Positions 20,146 to 30,857 of a stretch of DNA of 50,701 nucleotides are shown piece by piece. Under the pieces are notes generated by a model that was not told where the DNA came from, did no database searches, and saw only the letters and a list, made by a program, of their open reading frames with translations. Positions within the stretch are counted from its first letter, which is position 1. Every line of letters begins with the position of its first letter. Origin of the DNA: Prototheca cutis. Taxonomy: Eukaryota; Chlorophyta; Trebouxiophyceae; Chlorellales; Chlorellaceae. The stretch is from assembly GCA_002897115.2 (NCBI GenBank), contig BCIH01000002.1:1827097-1877797 (forward strand), in the 5' to 3' direction. The position numbers were made by a program, and so were the translations under genes.

Positions 20146-22548
20146 CTATGCCGCTGCGGCATGGGCAATCAGCGGTTCAACAAGCGTGTCAATGTTTGCC
20201 GCCGCGGCATTGTCGCCGTGCTTGGCCGGAGCATGGTCCACACTGCTGCTCGTCTCTGCGGGCTTCTCCATGCAGCCTGACACCAGGCCCAGCATAAATG
20301 TCCCGTACGCGAGCACGCCGCCGGCGAAGACGGCGATGGGCAGGGGCTTGGCCGGGATGGAGCCCAGGAACGTCTCGACCGCAGTGCCCGAGTTGATGGC
20401 AATGATCCCCAGCGCCACGCCCCACGCCGTGGCAGTGGAGAACCAAGAGCTCAGGTACCGCCGAGGCAGTACCCCCCTGCTCGATGTCAGCACCAGCAAC
20501 TGCGAATGTTTATGTGAGGGTTGCTTGGTTTGTTGGGGCAGTGCGTGGACTGGAGGCGGGGTTTCCGCCAACCAGCAGCACATCTTCCCCATCCCCACCC
20601 CCACACATTGACTCAACCAGACCAGCATACCGGGATGACGGCAAATGGCAGCTGGATGCTCTGCAGGATGTTGATCCACTGGTTCATGGTGTCCAGCTCG
20701 CCAGGCGAGGCAAAAGCAAAAAACAGCGTCGGGCACAGGGCCACCGACCGCGTCAGCAGCGCACGCTTGGATGGTGTCAACTGTGGATTTTTGGGGGGAT
20801 TTTTTTTGGGGGGGGTTATGTCCAATGAGGTGACAGCCATCCACCACACCAAACACATCAATCAATATCCCCCCCCCCCCCCCCNCNCNCNCACAGTATA
20901 GACCCGTACCCTGAGTGCCAGGAATCCGTCCATGACAAACTGGCCAGCATACGTCCCGGTCATGGTGGAGCTCTGCCCCGCGGCCAGCAGACCCACGCCC
21001 CACAGCAGCTCCTGCAATGGTCGTCGTTTGGAGTGGGGTGCTTGTGTGTTGAGGGTCAAAGACCTTCACACCACAGGCTGATGACTACACCGTCGGTCCA
21101 GGACACAGCCCCTCAAAAACAAAACACTACCTCACCACTGCGCGGCCGTAGTGTGCGCCTAGGATTTGGCCTGCGTTTGCGAGGCCGACGCCTTCGGCCT
21201 CGGGTGTGCCGTGGACCGAGGCGGCAAACACGCAGATGACGGCGGTATTGACGAAGAGGGTTGCTAAAAGCGCCAAGCCGCTCTCCATGTTGTAGTATTT
21301 GATGCTGTCACGCTTGGACACGCGGCGGCCCTCACCCAGGGGTCGGGCGTGGACGAGGGCCGAATGGAGAAACAGGTTGTGCGGCATGATGATGGCGCCC
21401 AGCAGGCCGCAGGCGATGGCGACGGTGGAGCGGGGGAGCTGGGGCAGGAGCATGCCCTTGGCCACAGCGGCGGGGTCGACGCCGGCTCGGAACATGACTG
21501 CCCCGATGGTCAGGACCATCACCGTCACAAAGCCCTGGAACGTGCGCTCCAGCCACCGCACGCCCGCGCGCTCGAGCGCAAGCAGCAAAAAGGCGACGCC
21601 CGCGGCGGTGAGCACGCCCACCCACAGTGGGATGGCGCCGCCAGACAGCAGGCTCAGCGCCAGTGCGGTGCCAATCACCTCTTGAATGTCAGAGCCCACG
21701 ATGGCAAGCTCCGCCATCAACCACAAGAACACACGAACCCCCGGTGGGTACCGGTCCCTGTGGGTGGTGAAATATATTCAGTAAAAAATCGCACCGTGAG
21801 GGAGGGCTGTGGGTGTGCACACATGTGCACAAGCATGCTCGTGACCATGCAGCACAGGAGAGATCATTCCGTTTCGCGCACCTGCAGTGTGCCGCCAGGT
21901 GCCGCGACGTGACGACGCCCAGCTTGGAAGCTCGGGCTTGGAGTACCAGGCCCTGCACAGAGTGAGGCAGTTGAGGTGCTGAGATGTACAGCAAGGTACG
22001 TGCGATAAGCATGCTTCAGAGGTCATGCACCATTGCGGGCCGCGCTGGCCAGTCCTTTGGGTCCCCCTCGGTCTGGGAACCTGCCGCCCGCCCATGCACA
22101 AGCACACACCATGATTGTGCTGAAGAGCACCACCCACAGCAGGGTGTAGCCGGTCTTGGCACCCGTCTGAAGGTCGGCCTCCAGATTGCCAGGGTCAATG
22201 TAGGCTATACACATCAGGAAGCCCGGCCTGCAAGGGAGTCCGGTTACGTATGCCCATGACAAAGAAATTCGCTCAACATTCATTTTGGCATTGCAGGGCC
22301 ACCCACCATGCCCAGGACAGGGCACGGCCCAACTCTGGGTCCCGCGAGAGGCAATGGGGTATTCCGGTGGTCCAAGACCCCGTGAGGCGGCCCCGACAAC
22401 CAGCGTACCCAAGGTGTCGCATGAGAGTGGCCCAGCGGAACACAAAACTCTCATCTTCCAAGTTGGGATTTGTAATTGGGAGGTCCTCCACGCTACTTTC
22501 GTCCATAACCTCCACTGCCTCCCGGTCCTGGTGATCTGGCATTTTCAT
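20146..22548 (-). CDS. NRAMP-family divalent metal transporter
   Basis: Seven exons: 22548-22409, 22227-22110, 21952-21882, 21757-21136, 21011-20910, 20780-20631 and 20499-20146; 518 aa, all GT-AG and in phase. The TM1 metal-binding motif is intact ([20 protein letters not shown]) and so is the TM6 motif ([15 protein letters not shown]). Other family blocks are [29 protein letters not shown] rebuilt from exon 4, [19 protein letters not shown] and [10 protein letters not shown]. Length and about 11-12 hydrophobic segments fit NRAMP/DMT1 proton-coupled importers of Mn2+/Fe2+; plasma membrane or vacuole cannot be told. The first Met chosen (22548) precedes an acidic cytosolic N-terminus. Intron 5 carries an N-containing G run at its start and a C run at its end on the sense strand. 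The ATG lies 384 bp from the divergent deacylase gene. Confidence 0.95.
20869..20891. repeat. C run with Ns in NRAMP intron 5 (sense G run)
   Basis: A C homopolymer followed by alternating C/N bases lies inside NRAMP intron 5 (20781-20909). On the gene's sense strand it is a G run close to the donor. The Ns show that the base calls or length are unresolved. Confidence 0.8.
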
Positions 22549-22932
22549 GGGGCCAAGTGTCGACGGTGCTGCCGCAGGGCACACCCCGCTCCTATGCCAG
22601 CAACCCTCACCACAATCCCAAAGCCACTGTGCCTAAATCATGTGCGGTTGCAATACATGCAATGTCCTGTGGGGGGGTCATTTCGAGATCAGTCTCGGCG
22701 TCCTCGAGTTTCTATTGGTCCCGTGCACGGCGTGCGCCGTTGCAGGGCCACATGACAGGAGCCCATTGCGCGCGCCGGGGAGCCAATATATCCATATCCC
22801 TGCGAGGGGTCGGGTGCTCACCGTCTACTCGTCTCATGCGCCTGGAGACGCCACAGACCGCCTTGAATTTCCCTGAATAGAGGTTTGACAAGATTTCAGA
22901 GAGGCGAGGAGGTGTTTCACGTTGCCAGCTCC
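22549..22932. promoter_or_regulatory. 384-bp bidirectional promoter region
   Basis: The ATGs of the minus-strand NRAMP gene and the plus-strand D-aminoacyl-tRNA deacylase gene are only 384 bp apart, head to head. A shared or overlapping promoter is therefore likely. I see no TATA box in a convincing place. Confidence 0.5.
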
Positions 22933-23666
22933 ATGAGGGCGGTGATCCAGCGAGTTAAGCAGGCATCCGTGGAGGTACGCTGGCTTGAATTGTGAACGGC
23001 ACGCACATGGCCGTCGTCATTCACATGTCAGTATGCAGCACCACTGATGATGTGGCTGTGAAATCGAATGTACAACAATCGTTTCCTTTGCAGGTGGAAG
23101 GGAAAGTGGTCTCGGAGATTGGCCCTGGCTTGCTCTGCTACGTGGGAGTAGGCAGCGGTGACACCGAGGAGGATGCGAACTACATGTGAGATAGCGGGTC
23201 TGGTTTGCATCCCTGGTGGGTGGTCATGGATGGCACCTGTGCTTCTGTGCCCTGGTGCCACGAGACGAGATGCGTCAGCGGTGAGCGTCCTGTCATGCCT
23301 TGCCAGACGGCCTGCCGCACATTTGGCATCAAGTTGTGCAGCATCAGGAAAATCACGGGCGTGAGGCTGTGGCCCAGTGAGGACGGCGGCAAGCCCTGGC
23401 ATCGGAGCGTGCGGGGTGTGGAAGGCAGCATCCTTTGTGTATCACAGTTCACTCTGTTCGGCCGGCTGTCCGGCGGGAACAGGCCGGACTTTAGCAAGGC
23501 CATGCCACCCGTGCAGGCCAAAGAAATGTATGAGAATTTCTTGACGCTTCTGAGAACTGCCCATCCTGCTGACAGGGTGCATGACGGTGTGTTCGGGGCG
23601 ATGATGGATGTGAGCTCTGTCAACGACGGCCCCGTGACCTGGCACATCGACAGTAGGCAAAGATGA
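22933..23666 (+). CDS. DTD1: D-aminoacyl-tRNA deacylase
   Basis: Three exons: 22933-22974, 23094-23185 and 23342-23666, 152 aa, the normal length for the family. The first exon is only 42 bp and encodes MRAVIQRVKQASVE, the family's start. The splice at 23185/23342 restores IIRKITGVRLWPSEDG. The catalytic signatures are LCVSQFTLFG and the Gly-cisPro motif in VNDGPVTW near the C-terminus. The enzyme hydrolyses D-amino acids from mischarged tRNA, and also clears Gly-tRNA(Ala), keeping D-residues out of proteins; it acts as a homodimer in the cytosol. The assignment is secure from sequence. Confidence 0.95.
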
Positions 23667-24336
23667 ATGTCTTTTTCTTTCATACAAGCGGATGATATGA
23701 TATTTTCGCAACATAGTGTGACAGCGTTGAATCGGCAGAAGGGAACTTGAGTTGTGCTGGCTAAGGTAAAGTAAGGGGTTCCAGCGCGACTTCTGATTTT
23801 GTCTTCGACGGATCGCGTGTCCTTGACCAACCTCATAGCGCCGTCCGACTGGGCAACCGATAGTACGGCACCACACCTCGGGAGGCCCCAATGCGTCCGT
23901 CTCCCTTTTTCTTCCCTACAACTCGAAAACAATAGAGTCTTTCCTGGGATCCGACGCCGGTAGGGCGATCGGCGGCCCCCGGGTCTGAAATTCGCGACAC
24001 GGGACCCACGTGGACCTTCGCTGTTACTAATCTATAGCTCAAGGATAGCAAATCACCCAGGGTGCGATAAGCGCGATGACGACTTATGCTGTCACGGCGG
24101 CAAGTCCTGTACGTTTGCAGTACTTGTTTGGAGAATACGATCGTGTCTGAGAAACATCGAAAGACGCATCGTGTGATTTCGCTTGGCCCGGTTCGTTTTG
24201 CCAGGTCACTAGCCCGGCATTCTCGTTAGGCAGGGAAGCATCATCGCGACGGCCTTTTGTGGAGCTAGCGCATGACATTGTTCTTGCTCGGCACTCCTGA
24301 AATCTACAGGCAGATAGCCGTTCAAGCTCGCAACCC
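23667..24336. promoter_or_regulatory. Intergenic region between deacylase and CCCH protein
   Basis: 670 bp containing the deacylase 3' UTR and the promoter of the zinc-finger gene, both on the plus strand. It is noticeably less GC-rich than the coding sequence. I see no gene or repeat. Confidence 0.4.
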
Positions 24337-25769
24337 ATGCTGCCACAAAGTCTGTACTGCTGGGAGACCCAACCAGGGACCCTGTCCTCGTCTGTGGACC
24401 TAGGTGCCTTCAAGGACGTCTGGAAGACGGCGCCCGAATCTGCGCCATTGTCAACTGTCAGCGAGGTAATATTTTTCGGCGTGTTTGCATGACGATGTTG
24501 CATGCTCAAAGGCCCTTGCATGTGCTTGAACTGACTTCCCGCGGCGGCTCCCCTCTCCCAGCAGGATTCCGACTACGGTTGCGAGGGCCCCTCCAGCGTG
24601 GAGCTGGGACAGCTTGAAGATGACGATCCATTCTTCGAAACGGACGACTTCCGGATGTGGGATATGAAGGTCCGTGTGGTGTGTTCGCGGGCGATGATGT
24701 AAGAACCGTCCCGTCGCTGCGACGTGTCGGCGACTCGCACCGAATCCTGGAGGTTTCGGTCGCCGATGCAAATGCCCCGCGATCGATGTCATTCAACTGC
24801 ATTGATTTGTGACGGGTCCCCAATTTCGCGCAATTCTCGCTGCAGGTCTTGCCGTGCGCGAGGACGTACGCGCATGACTGGACGACATGCCCATTCGCCC
24901 ACTCGGGGGAGAAGGCAGTCCGCCGGAATCCGGAGACCCATCAGTACACAGGAGTGGCCTGTCCCGACGTCCGAAGGGTGAGCACGGGAAGGGGACGTTC
25001 GGGCATGTTTTTGCTGCAATTTGTGCTCTTGATCGATCATCGGCTTCACGGCAATGGGAGCTGTGGGTGTGCCCTCCAAGGGTGAAACTCCAGTGTTCCC
25101 TGCCTAACATCACCGAGCTTCCCTGATCACACCTCCTCTCCTCCCTTGGACCGTTGTCTGCAGCTCGGCAGCTGCCGTCGCGGTGACCACTGCCCCTACG
25201 CGCACAACGTATTCGAGTACTGGCTGCACCCCACTCGCTACCGCACGCAGCTGTGCAACGACGGCCCCAACTGCCACCGTCGCCCCTGCTTCTTTGCGCA
25301 CTCGCTGGGCGAGCTGCGGGTGCCCGAGGCCCGTGCCTTTGTGACGCCCGAAATGCTGGCCGCTGCCGACCGTGCAGCAGCCGACCCGTCGTCCTCCCCG
25401 GCCGGCAGCGTGCACCGGGGCGCAGGCCGGGCCGGCGCGACTTCAAGCCCTGGTCGCGCGGCGCCGGCGGGCTTGGCTGCTGCTGCGCGCGTGCGCCGCG
25501 TGCACTCGACGGCAACACACTCCGCGTTGTCGCCGGCGGGGCGCGGCGGTCTGAGGGCAGCCCGGGGGACCGGCGCCAGCGTCACAAGCCCCGCCGAGCA
25601 GGCGGCGCTGGCCAAGCTCCTTGCGGCTCTGAAGCAGGAGCGTGGGCGGCAGCACCATGCCCCCGCAGGCAACAACCACGAGATGGTCCTCACCACGCTG
25701 CACACGGTGCTCCGGCGTGCGCTGCAACAACAGCAGCAGCAGCAGCGCCGTGGTGTCGGCCAGCAGTGA
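24337..25769 (+). CDS. Plant-type tandem CCCH zinc-finger protein
   Basis: Four exons: 24337-24465, 24565-24669, 24846-24977 and 25164-25769, 323 aa. Residues about 70-165 are the plant arginine-rich tandem CCCH region: [11 protein letters not shown] then C-x5-H-x4-C-x3-H in [32 protein letters not shown] with C-x8-C-x5-C-x3-H, and [13 protein letters not shown] with C-x5-C-x4-C-x3-H ending CFFAH. The exon 3/4 splice falls inside the second unit, so the family motif confirms it. Members bind AU-rich RNA and act in mRNA decay or granules in plants; that role is by family. The C-terminal half is Ala/Arg/Ser-rich, with [13 protein letters not shown] and a six-Gln run at the end. Intron 1 ends cccagcag, a NAGNAG acceptor that could add one Gln. 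Confidence 0.9.
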
Positions 25770-26813
25770 GCGCCCTCCTGCAGCGGGAGTTCGTGATTGA
25801 TCCATCCAAACCGACGATGTGGAGCCGCGTGTGTGCGGCTGCCGTGCGGCGGGTGCGCATACGCTTGCCTTCCCCCCCCCCCACCACCCTCTCCTGTACA
25901 TGTAGCTGTCCCAGGCTTGGCGTGCAGCCCACCAACCAACATATTACCTCTGGAGGAGCCGGCGGCCGGGACGCTTGCAAAGCGCCCCACACCCCACACC
26001 CCGATGATTCGGGCCTGGCTGGCCAGCTCCTTTGTGGGGTCCTGGTGGCCCCAGGTTCTGGCCCCTCGCCTTCCTCCATGTGTCTCCGGCGAGGGGCACC
26101 GTCTCTTTTCATGGTCGTCGTCTAGCACTGTTCCAACCCGCGCCTGTGCTCGCGCGGGGGGGTGCAGGACGCAGTGCGTCCGCTCGCAATTGATATGCAT
26201 GTGGGCGGTGGCGGCGACGCCACCGCCCATTTTATTCCGTCCTTGCATCGCGGATGCCGAACACCCTGTTGCATCGCGTGCGACGGTGGCAACGGGGCGC
26301 GTGTGGCCTATGTGGGTCACGATTCTCGCGGCTTGCATGATCCTTGGCCCCGCTCCCCAAGGCTTTTGCCAGTGTAGATACACGTTCAAAAAACTCTTGC
26401 ACGTCTGGCTTCCATTTTGATCATTTATTGCTATTTACAGTACGGACGCTCGCCCTCCCCATTTTAGTTGTGTGCTGCGCATGCACGTGACCGGCTGAAG
26501 TCGGGCTGCCTGGGCAATTTTATGCATGGCGGGGGTTTTCAGTTTTTACCCCTTCAACCAGACGTCGTTACGGGAACGAAATGAAGCCATTATTCTCTAG
26601 CTGTAACTCTTATTGCGCTCACAATGTGGCGTTTCCGGCAGGGGGTGGGAGGTACAGGCTAGGCTTGCCACACACTGAAACCACGCGTTCATCAGCGGGG
26701 CGCCGGAAGAAAACAAGACCGACCATTCAGCACGGAAAGCATGCCCGGTCATTGAAGACAGTACCATTACGTACTACAATTTGAAACCATTCGCAGATTA
26801 AAGATCGAGCTCA
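25770..26813. other. Intergenic region between CCCH protein and acetyltransferase
   Basis: 1.04 kb with the 3' UTR of the zinc-finger gene and the promoter of the acetyltransferase. GC content drops sharply after about 26390. A short inverted repeat (gtgggcggtggcggcgacgccaccgccca) is visible at 26200-26229. No gene is supported. Confidence 0.4.
26200..26229. repeat. Short perfect inverted repeat
   Basis: tgggcggtggcg and cgccaccgccca face each other across a few bases, giving a 12-bp stem with a very short loop. It lies about 430 bp after the CCCH gene stop, so it could be a hairpin in the 3' UTR or simply GC-rich chance. Confidence 0.6.
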
Positions 26814-27993
26814 ATGCAGGCGCATGCGCGGGTGGCAGGGCCTGGGTTGTCCGGATTGCCGAGACTGTCGGCACGTTCCTCCGACACCCTTCAGCCATTC
26901 CGTGGGGTCCGGACCCCGCATTCCCTCATAACCTCACGGCGACAGCGATCTCCACTGACGGTCAAGGCTTCCATTACGTTTCGACCGGCGAGCAGTGGGG
27001 ATGCTCGCCTGATCCGTCGCGCCTCCACAGGGTATGTGCGCACATTCGGCACTGCTTCCGGGGGTACCCATGGCGGGGAGGGGTCCCGTAAGCTTCTCTG
27101 CAGGCAATTCCCTCGTGCAGGGGTGTCGTCTCCCATGCCTTTGCACCCATCACCCTCTCTCTCCAGAGTCAAGCCATTGCTCCTCAGCACCAAGAACTAC
27201 AGCGTCGCCGATGTCGATGGGGAGATCATCGGGTTTGGGCAGATCAGGGCCCTCAGGGCCGGCGCCATGGAGCTGGCCGATGTGCATGTCAATGAAAAGA
27301 ACAGGCAAGCCTTATTACTGTGGCATGGAAGTGCCCGGCGCAGAAGAGAGGAGGGTTTTGCACGTGTGGGGTGATGTCGAGCTCTGCACGCAAGGGTTGA
27401 GGGGAGAGCGTGTGCCTGACCGGCGGCTCGCTGTAGTGGGAACAGGGTGGCTGGTTTTGGGGCCGAACTCCTCCCAACAGCTGAGGCTCCTTTTCCAGCT
27501 CCACATCCCCCTCTTCCACCCCCCGTCCTCAAGCCTCTCCTTCCACTGTACTGCAGGTACTGTGGCGTTGGCACTCGTCTAGTGATGCACCTGCTCGGCC
27601 GGGCACGAGGCCACCCGCTGTATCTGGCCACACCGGAGGGAACTTCACCCTTTTTTTCAAAGCTCGGGTTTGAGCGCATCGGCGCCTTTGACGCGCCCCT
27701 GTGAGTACATTGCCAGAGAGAGGGAGAGGGGGAGTGTGTGTGCGCGCGTGCGTGTGCGTGCGCGCGTGGAGGAAATCAATATTCTACTCCTTCTTTGCGT
27801 GCCCAGCAATATCTTGCCAGCGTGAAGCAAGGATGCATGTGCTGGGGTGCCATGGAAGCACACACACTCTGTTCAACATATGTCATGCAGGGAGCTGGGG
27901 CTTGCTCTCACCATTCGAAATGCGGCGACCAAGGCACTGGGCACCGAGAAATGGATGATGATGAAGTACAACGACTCGCACGAGGCGCCCTGA
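26814..27993 (+). CDS. GNAT-family N-acetyltransferase
   Basis: Four exons: 26814-27031, 27167-27304, 27557-27700 and 27891-27993, 200 aa, all in phase. The first ~50 residues are Arg/Ser-rich and acid-poor, resembling a plastid or mitochondrial transit peptide. The GNAT core follows: ITFRPASSGDARLIRR, the beta strands in YSVADVDGEIIGFGQIRAL, MELADVHVNEKN, then the acetyl-CoA loop NRYCGVGTRLVMHLL (rebuilt across intron 2; an R/Q-x-x-G-x-G/A type loop) and FFSKLGFERIGAFDAPL. The C-terminus is ALGTEKWMMMKYNDS. The substrate cannot be told. Intron 2 needs a GC donor (AACAG|GCAAGC), because no GT donor there keeps the frame and the motif. Confidence 0.85.
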
Positions 27994-28219
27994 TGCGTGT
28001 GGCGCGTTGCCGGAGAACGCAAGTCATCACGCCCATCGGGCGCAAGCAACCAGAAGACACCGATTTTTGTTATTATTGCTTTTGAGAAGACAATGAAAGG
28101 AGCGACGACAGCACGTGTGCATTGCTGTCACATGCAATGCATCGGCCTGCACCGGCCATTTGTAGATAAGAAAGAACATAACGTGCTGACTGGCTCACGC
28201 AAGGTCGCAGAATGCTGCA
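27994..28219. other. Short convergent gap
   Basis: Only 226 bp separate the acetyltransferase stop from the stop of the minus-strand MFS gene, so their 3' UTRs probably overlap as antisense tails. No gene is seen. Confidence 0.5.
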
Positions 28220-28833
28220 TCAGTTGTCCGGTTGTTGTAAATGGGCAAGCAGGTCCCCACGCTCGGCGGTCCCTGCATCTCGCGCCGGCCGGCACGCGGC
28301 CGCTGTACAGCTGTCCTCCAGTGCTTCTGTCCGCAAGAGTTCCGGGATCGAATCCGGGACGCCCCAGGCCACACAGAGCGCTGCGACCATGAACACCGCA
28401 CCCAGCACAAACGGAGCGGCTGGAAAATACAGGGCCGGGGACTCTGCCCGCGAGAACAGGGCAAACAGGCCCGAGAAGAACAGAGGGCCCACACCAGCCG
28501 CCACGCCCCGTGCACCCAGCAATGCACCCTGGATTGTGTAGCGATTGTTGTGGTGTGCGTTTTGGGAGGTGATTCCGTAGTGGAGGGCCCGAGCCTTGGG
28601 CGATCAACGCAGCGTTATTTTAATTTCTGCGTAACAAGTTGCTCTTCGTTCCTGAAACAAAATCGCCCCCCGCCCACCTGCACAGCGCCCTGCTCATCCG
28701 GCCCTGCATGACACGACTTTAAGCCGCTGATCACGGGAAATGTCACGGAACCTGCGAGGAAGAGCGGGAGGTCGAGGGGTTGTTACATGGTCATGTGTGT
28801 CGAGATTTGCGCATGCAGGTCAATCCTTCATAG

Positions 28834-28884
<51 letters not shown>

Positions 28885-30857
28885 ACACACACACACAAAA
28901 CCACAAAACCCCCCAAAAAAACAGAAAAAAGAATCACCTAGAGTGGCAAACGCTACGGCCGTCAGTGCCTGGGCTTTTGTTGCAGCGACGCCAATGGCTG
29001 CTTGGTAGATCAAGTGGATGGCCAGGCCCAGCAGCAGCACGCCCCGATCCCGCAGAAGCGTGCGCAGCGGCTGAAGCAGCAGTCCCTGCACCAACAGCAT
29101 GCCAATTCCCACGATTACAAGCAGGTTTCCCTGTTGTCAATGGGTGTGTGGCGCTGGGACTTTAGACGGGTCTAGTGGGTGTGAGCTTACGATCCCAGAA
29201 ACTGGAGACCTGGGTGCACAGCTATAAATACAGACCACCCCAAATTCCCCAGTCGTCTCACACACCACACCTGGTCGGCCACGCCGAAGCCCAGCTTGAG
29301 CTGGAGATACTGCGCCAGCAGGTCTTGGATACCCTCTTGCGTGGCGCCAATGAGCATGATGCACAGGGTCAGTCGGACAAACAGCTCGCTGCGGGTCAGT
29401 ATCGTGACCGTGCCGGCCAGGTCAACAGGTGGTGATTGCCGGATTGTTGGAGGGATGACAGTGGCTCCATGGTGATGCCCAGGCGCCTGTGTTGTGTGCG
29501 GGGTACATGCATGGGTTCTCCCATTGCCAGCAAGCTGCTGTGCGCCATTGCGTGTCGCTGTGCAATGCAGCAGCCAAAGGAAGTCACAGGCCTAAGATGC
29601 TAACGACGAGTGCCCACCCAGGAGGACATTTCAACCCAGGAGCGACGATTTGCCACAACCCTGACAAAATCTCTGTCAGCCCCAGCAGCTCCGTACAGGC
29701 ACCTGTGAGCCCAGGCTTTCCACCAGCGCCAGCCAGACATAAGCCAGGCAGGCCAGCACCGCTGCAGCTGCTGCGCCAGCGGCGACGCTCGGTGCCACGG
29801 CCGCCCCCACCGCGGCGCCCAGCACCAGCCCCCCTGACACCGCACCCAGCAGCAGGCCAAAGGCCGTGCCGCGGTGGGCCCTGGGCAGCAAGTCCCCAAG
29901 GTAGGCCAGGCACAGCGCCAAGATCCCCGCACCATTCGCCAGCACCTGGGTCAGGTTTGGGTTTGAGATTTTCGGGATTTGAGGGGAAGCACGGAACGCA
30001 TTTGGGTGCATGCATGCATGCATCCTGACATGGGTTTGCGTGCATCGAGTTCAAGGGATTCACCGACAGACAGTGGCGCTTTCGTCCAAGTCGGTGACCA
30101 CACTCCATGACACCCACACTCCATGACACTCGGAAAAGAACCCCCCCGAAAAAAGCCCCACAGTACCACACCTGTGCTGCGTAGTACCATGTCAGGGCCA
30201 GTCCCAGGTGGAGGTGGGCCAGCACGACCACGATGACACCCAGCGCGCACAGCACGGAAAGCGCAAGGAAAGGGCGGCGGCCATAGCTGTCGCTGAGCCG
30301 GCCCAGCCACGGCACGGCGACGAGAGCGACCACAGCGTTGGAGGCAAACGATGCGCATCCGGCCCACACCGCAACCTGGGAGTGCGCATCGCGACAGGCA
30401 ACGGCCGCTTCAGAAGCCCTCGGCCCTTCAACCTCCCCGCACCGGATGCGGTAGCCCAGACGCCGGCTGGCAAAGTCATCGGTGAGCAGCGTGGGCATGT
30501 GCGGTGCTAGCAACGCTACGGCTGCATCATGTGCGTGTGTGGGGTGGGTGGGTGGAGGGTTGTTTTTGCGGTGGGCCTTGGCTAATGATCTTGATGTAAC
30601 ATGTCATCCACATGCATTGTGATCACCGGGATGGATCTTCTGCGGCATTGCAGGGTGCAGGGTACGACGGAACATTCCGGGCATTTGGCACACGCCAGAG
30701 TTGTGGGCACCCTCGGGAACCGCCGAGACCCTTCCGGGCAGCTTCGACGCACACCAGCCCACCGCGCTCCCTCACCAGTGACAAGCAGTGCGATGAAAGG
30801 GTAGAGTCTCCATGCCTTGGTTGCAATCAGCTGCGGGTACAGAGAGCCGGCGGTCAT
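28220..30857 (-). CDS. Major facilitator superfamily transporter (TetA/MFSD14-like)
   Basis: Seven exons: 30857-30776, 30521-30172, 29945-29703, 29486-29271, 29130-28938, 28751-28678 and 28528-28220; 488 aa, all GT-AG and in phase. The MFS motif A is present as GRLSDSYGRRPFL. Other blocks: APHMPTLLTDDF, AYLGDLLPRAHRGTAFGLL, LCIMLIGATQEGIQDLL, and VTFPVISGLKS joined to ADEQGAVQ-like PDEQGAVQGALLG, typical of the eukaryotic tetracycline-resistance-like/MFSD14 group. About 11-12 hydrophobic segments are visible. The substrate is unknown. The ATG at 30857 starts a short first exon, so an extra upstream exon is possible. The 51-bp C run at 28834 lies in intron 5 (28752-28937), on the sense strand a G run. 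Intron 2 contains a 16-bp tandem duplication. Confidence 0.88.
28834..28884. repeat. 51-bp poly-C homopolymer inside MFS intron
   Basis: A run of 51 C residues followed by CA repeats on the plus strand. It is inside the minus-strand MFS intron 28752-28937, so the pre-mRNA carries a (GT)n then a 51-G run. Exact length is probably uncertain in the assembly. Confidence 0.9.
30098..30129. repeat. 16-bp perfect tandem duplication in MFS intron 2
   Basis: CCACACTCCATGACAC occurs twice in direct succession (30098-30113 and 30114-30129), entirely within the intron 29946-30171. Confidence 0.85.

Noticed and set aside
25730..25748. CAG repeat as a noncoding microsatellite
   Set aside because: It is in frame at the end of the CCCH protein and encodes a short polyglutamine run, so it is coding.
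28335..28365. tRNA T-arm-like gttccgggatcgaatccgggac
   Set aside because: It lies inside the last MFS exon, encodes VPDSIPEL in frame, and no acceptor or anticodon arm can be folded around it.
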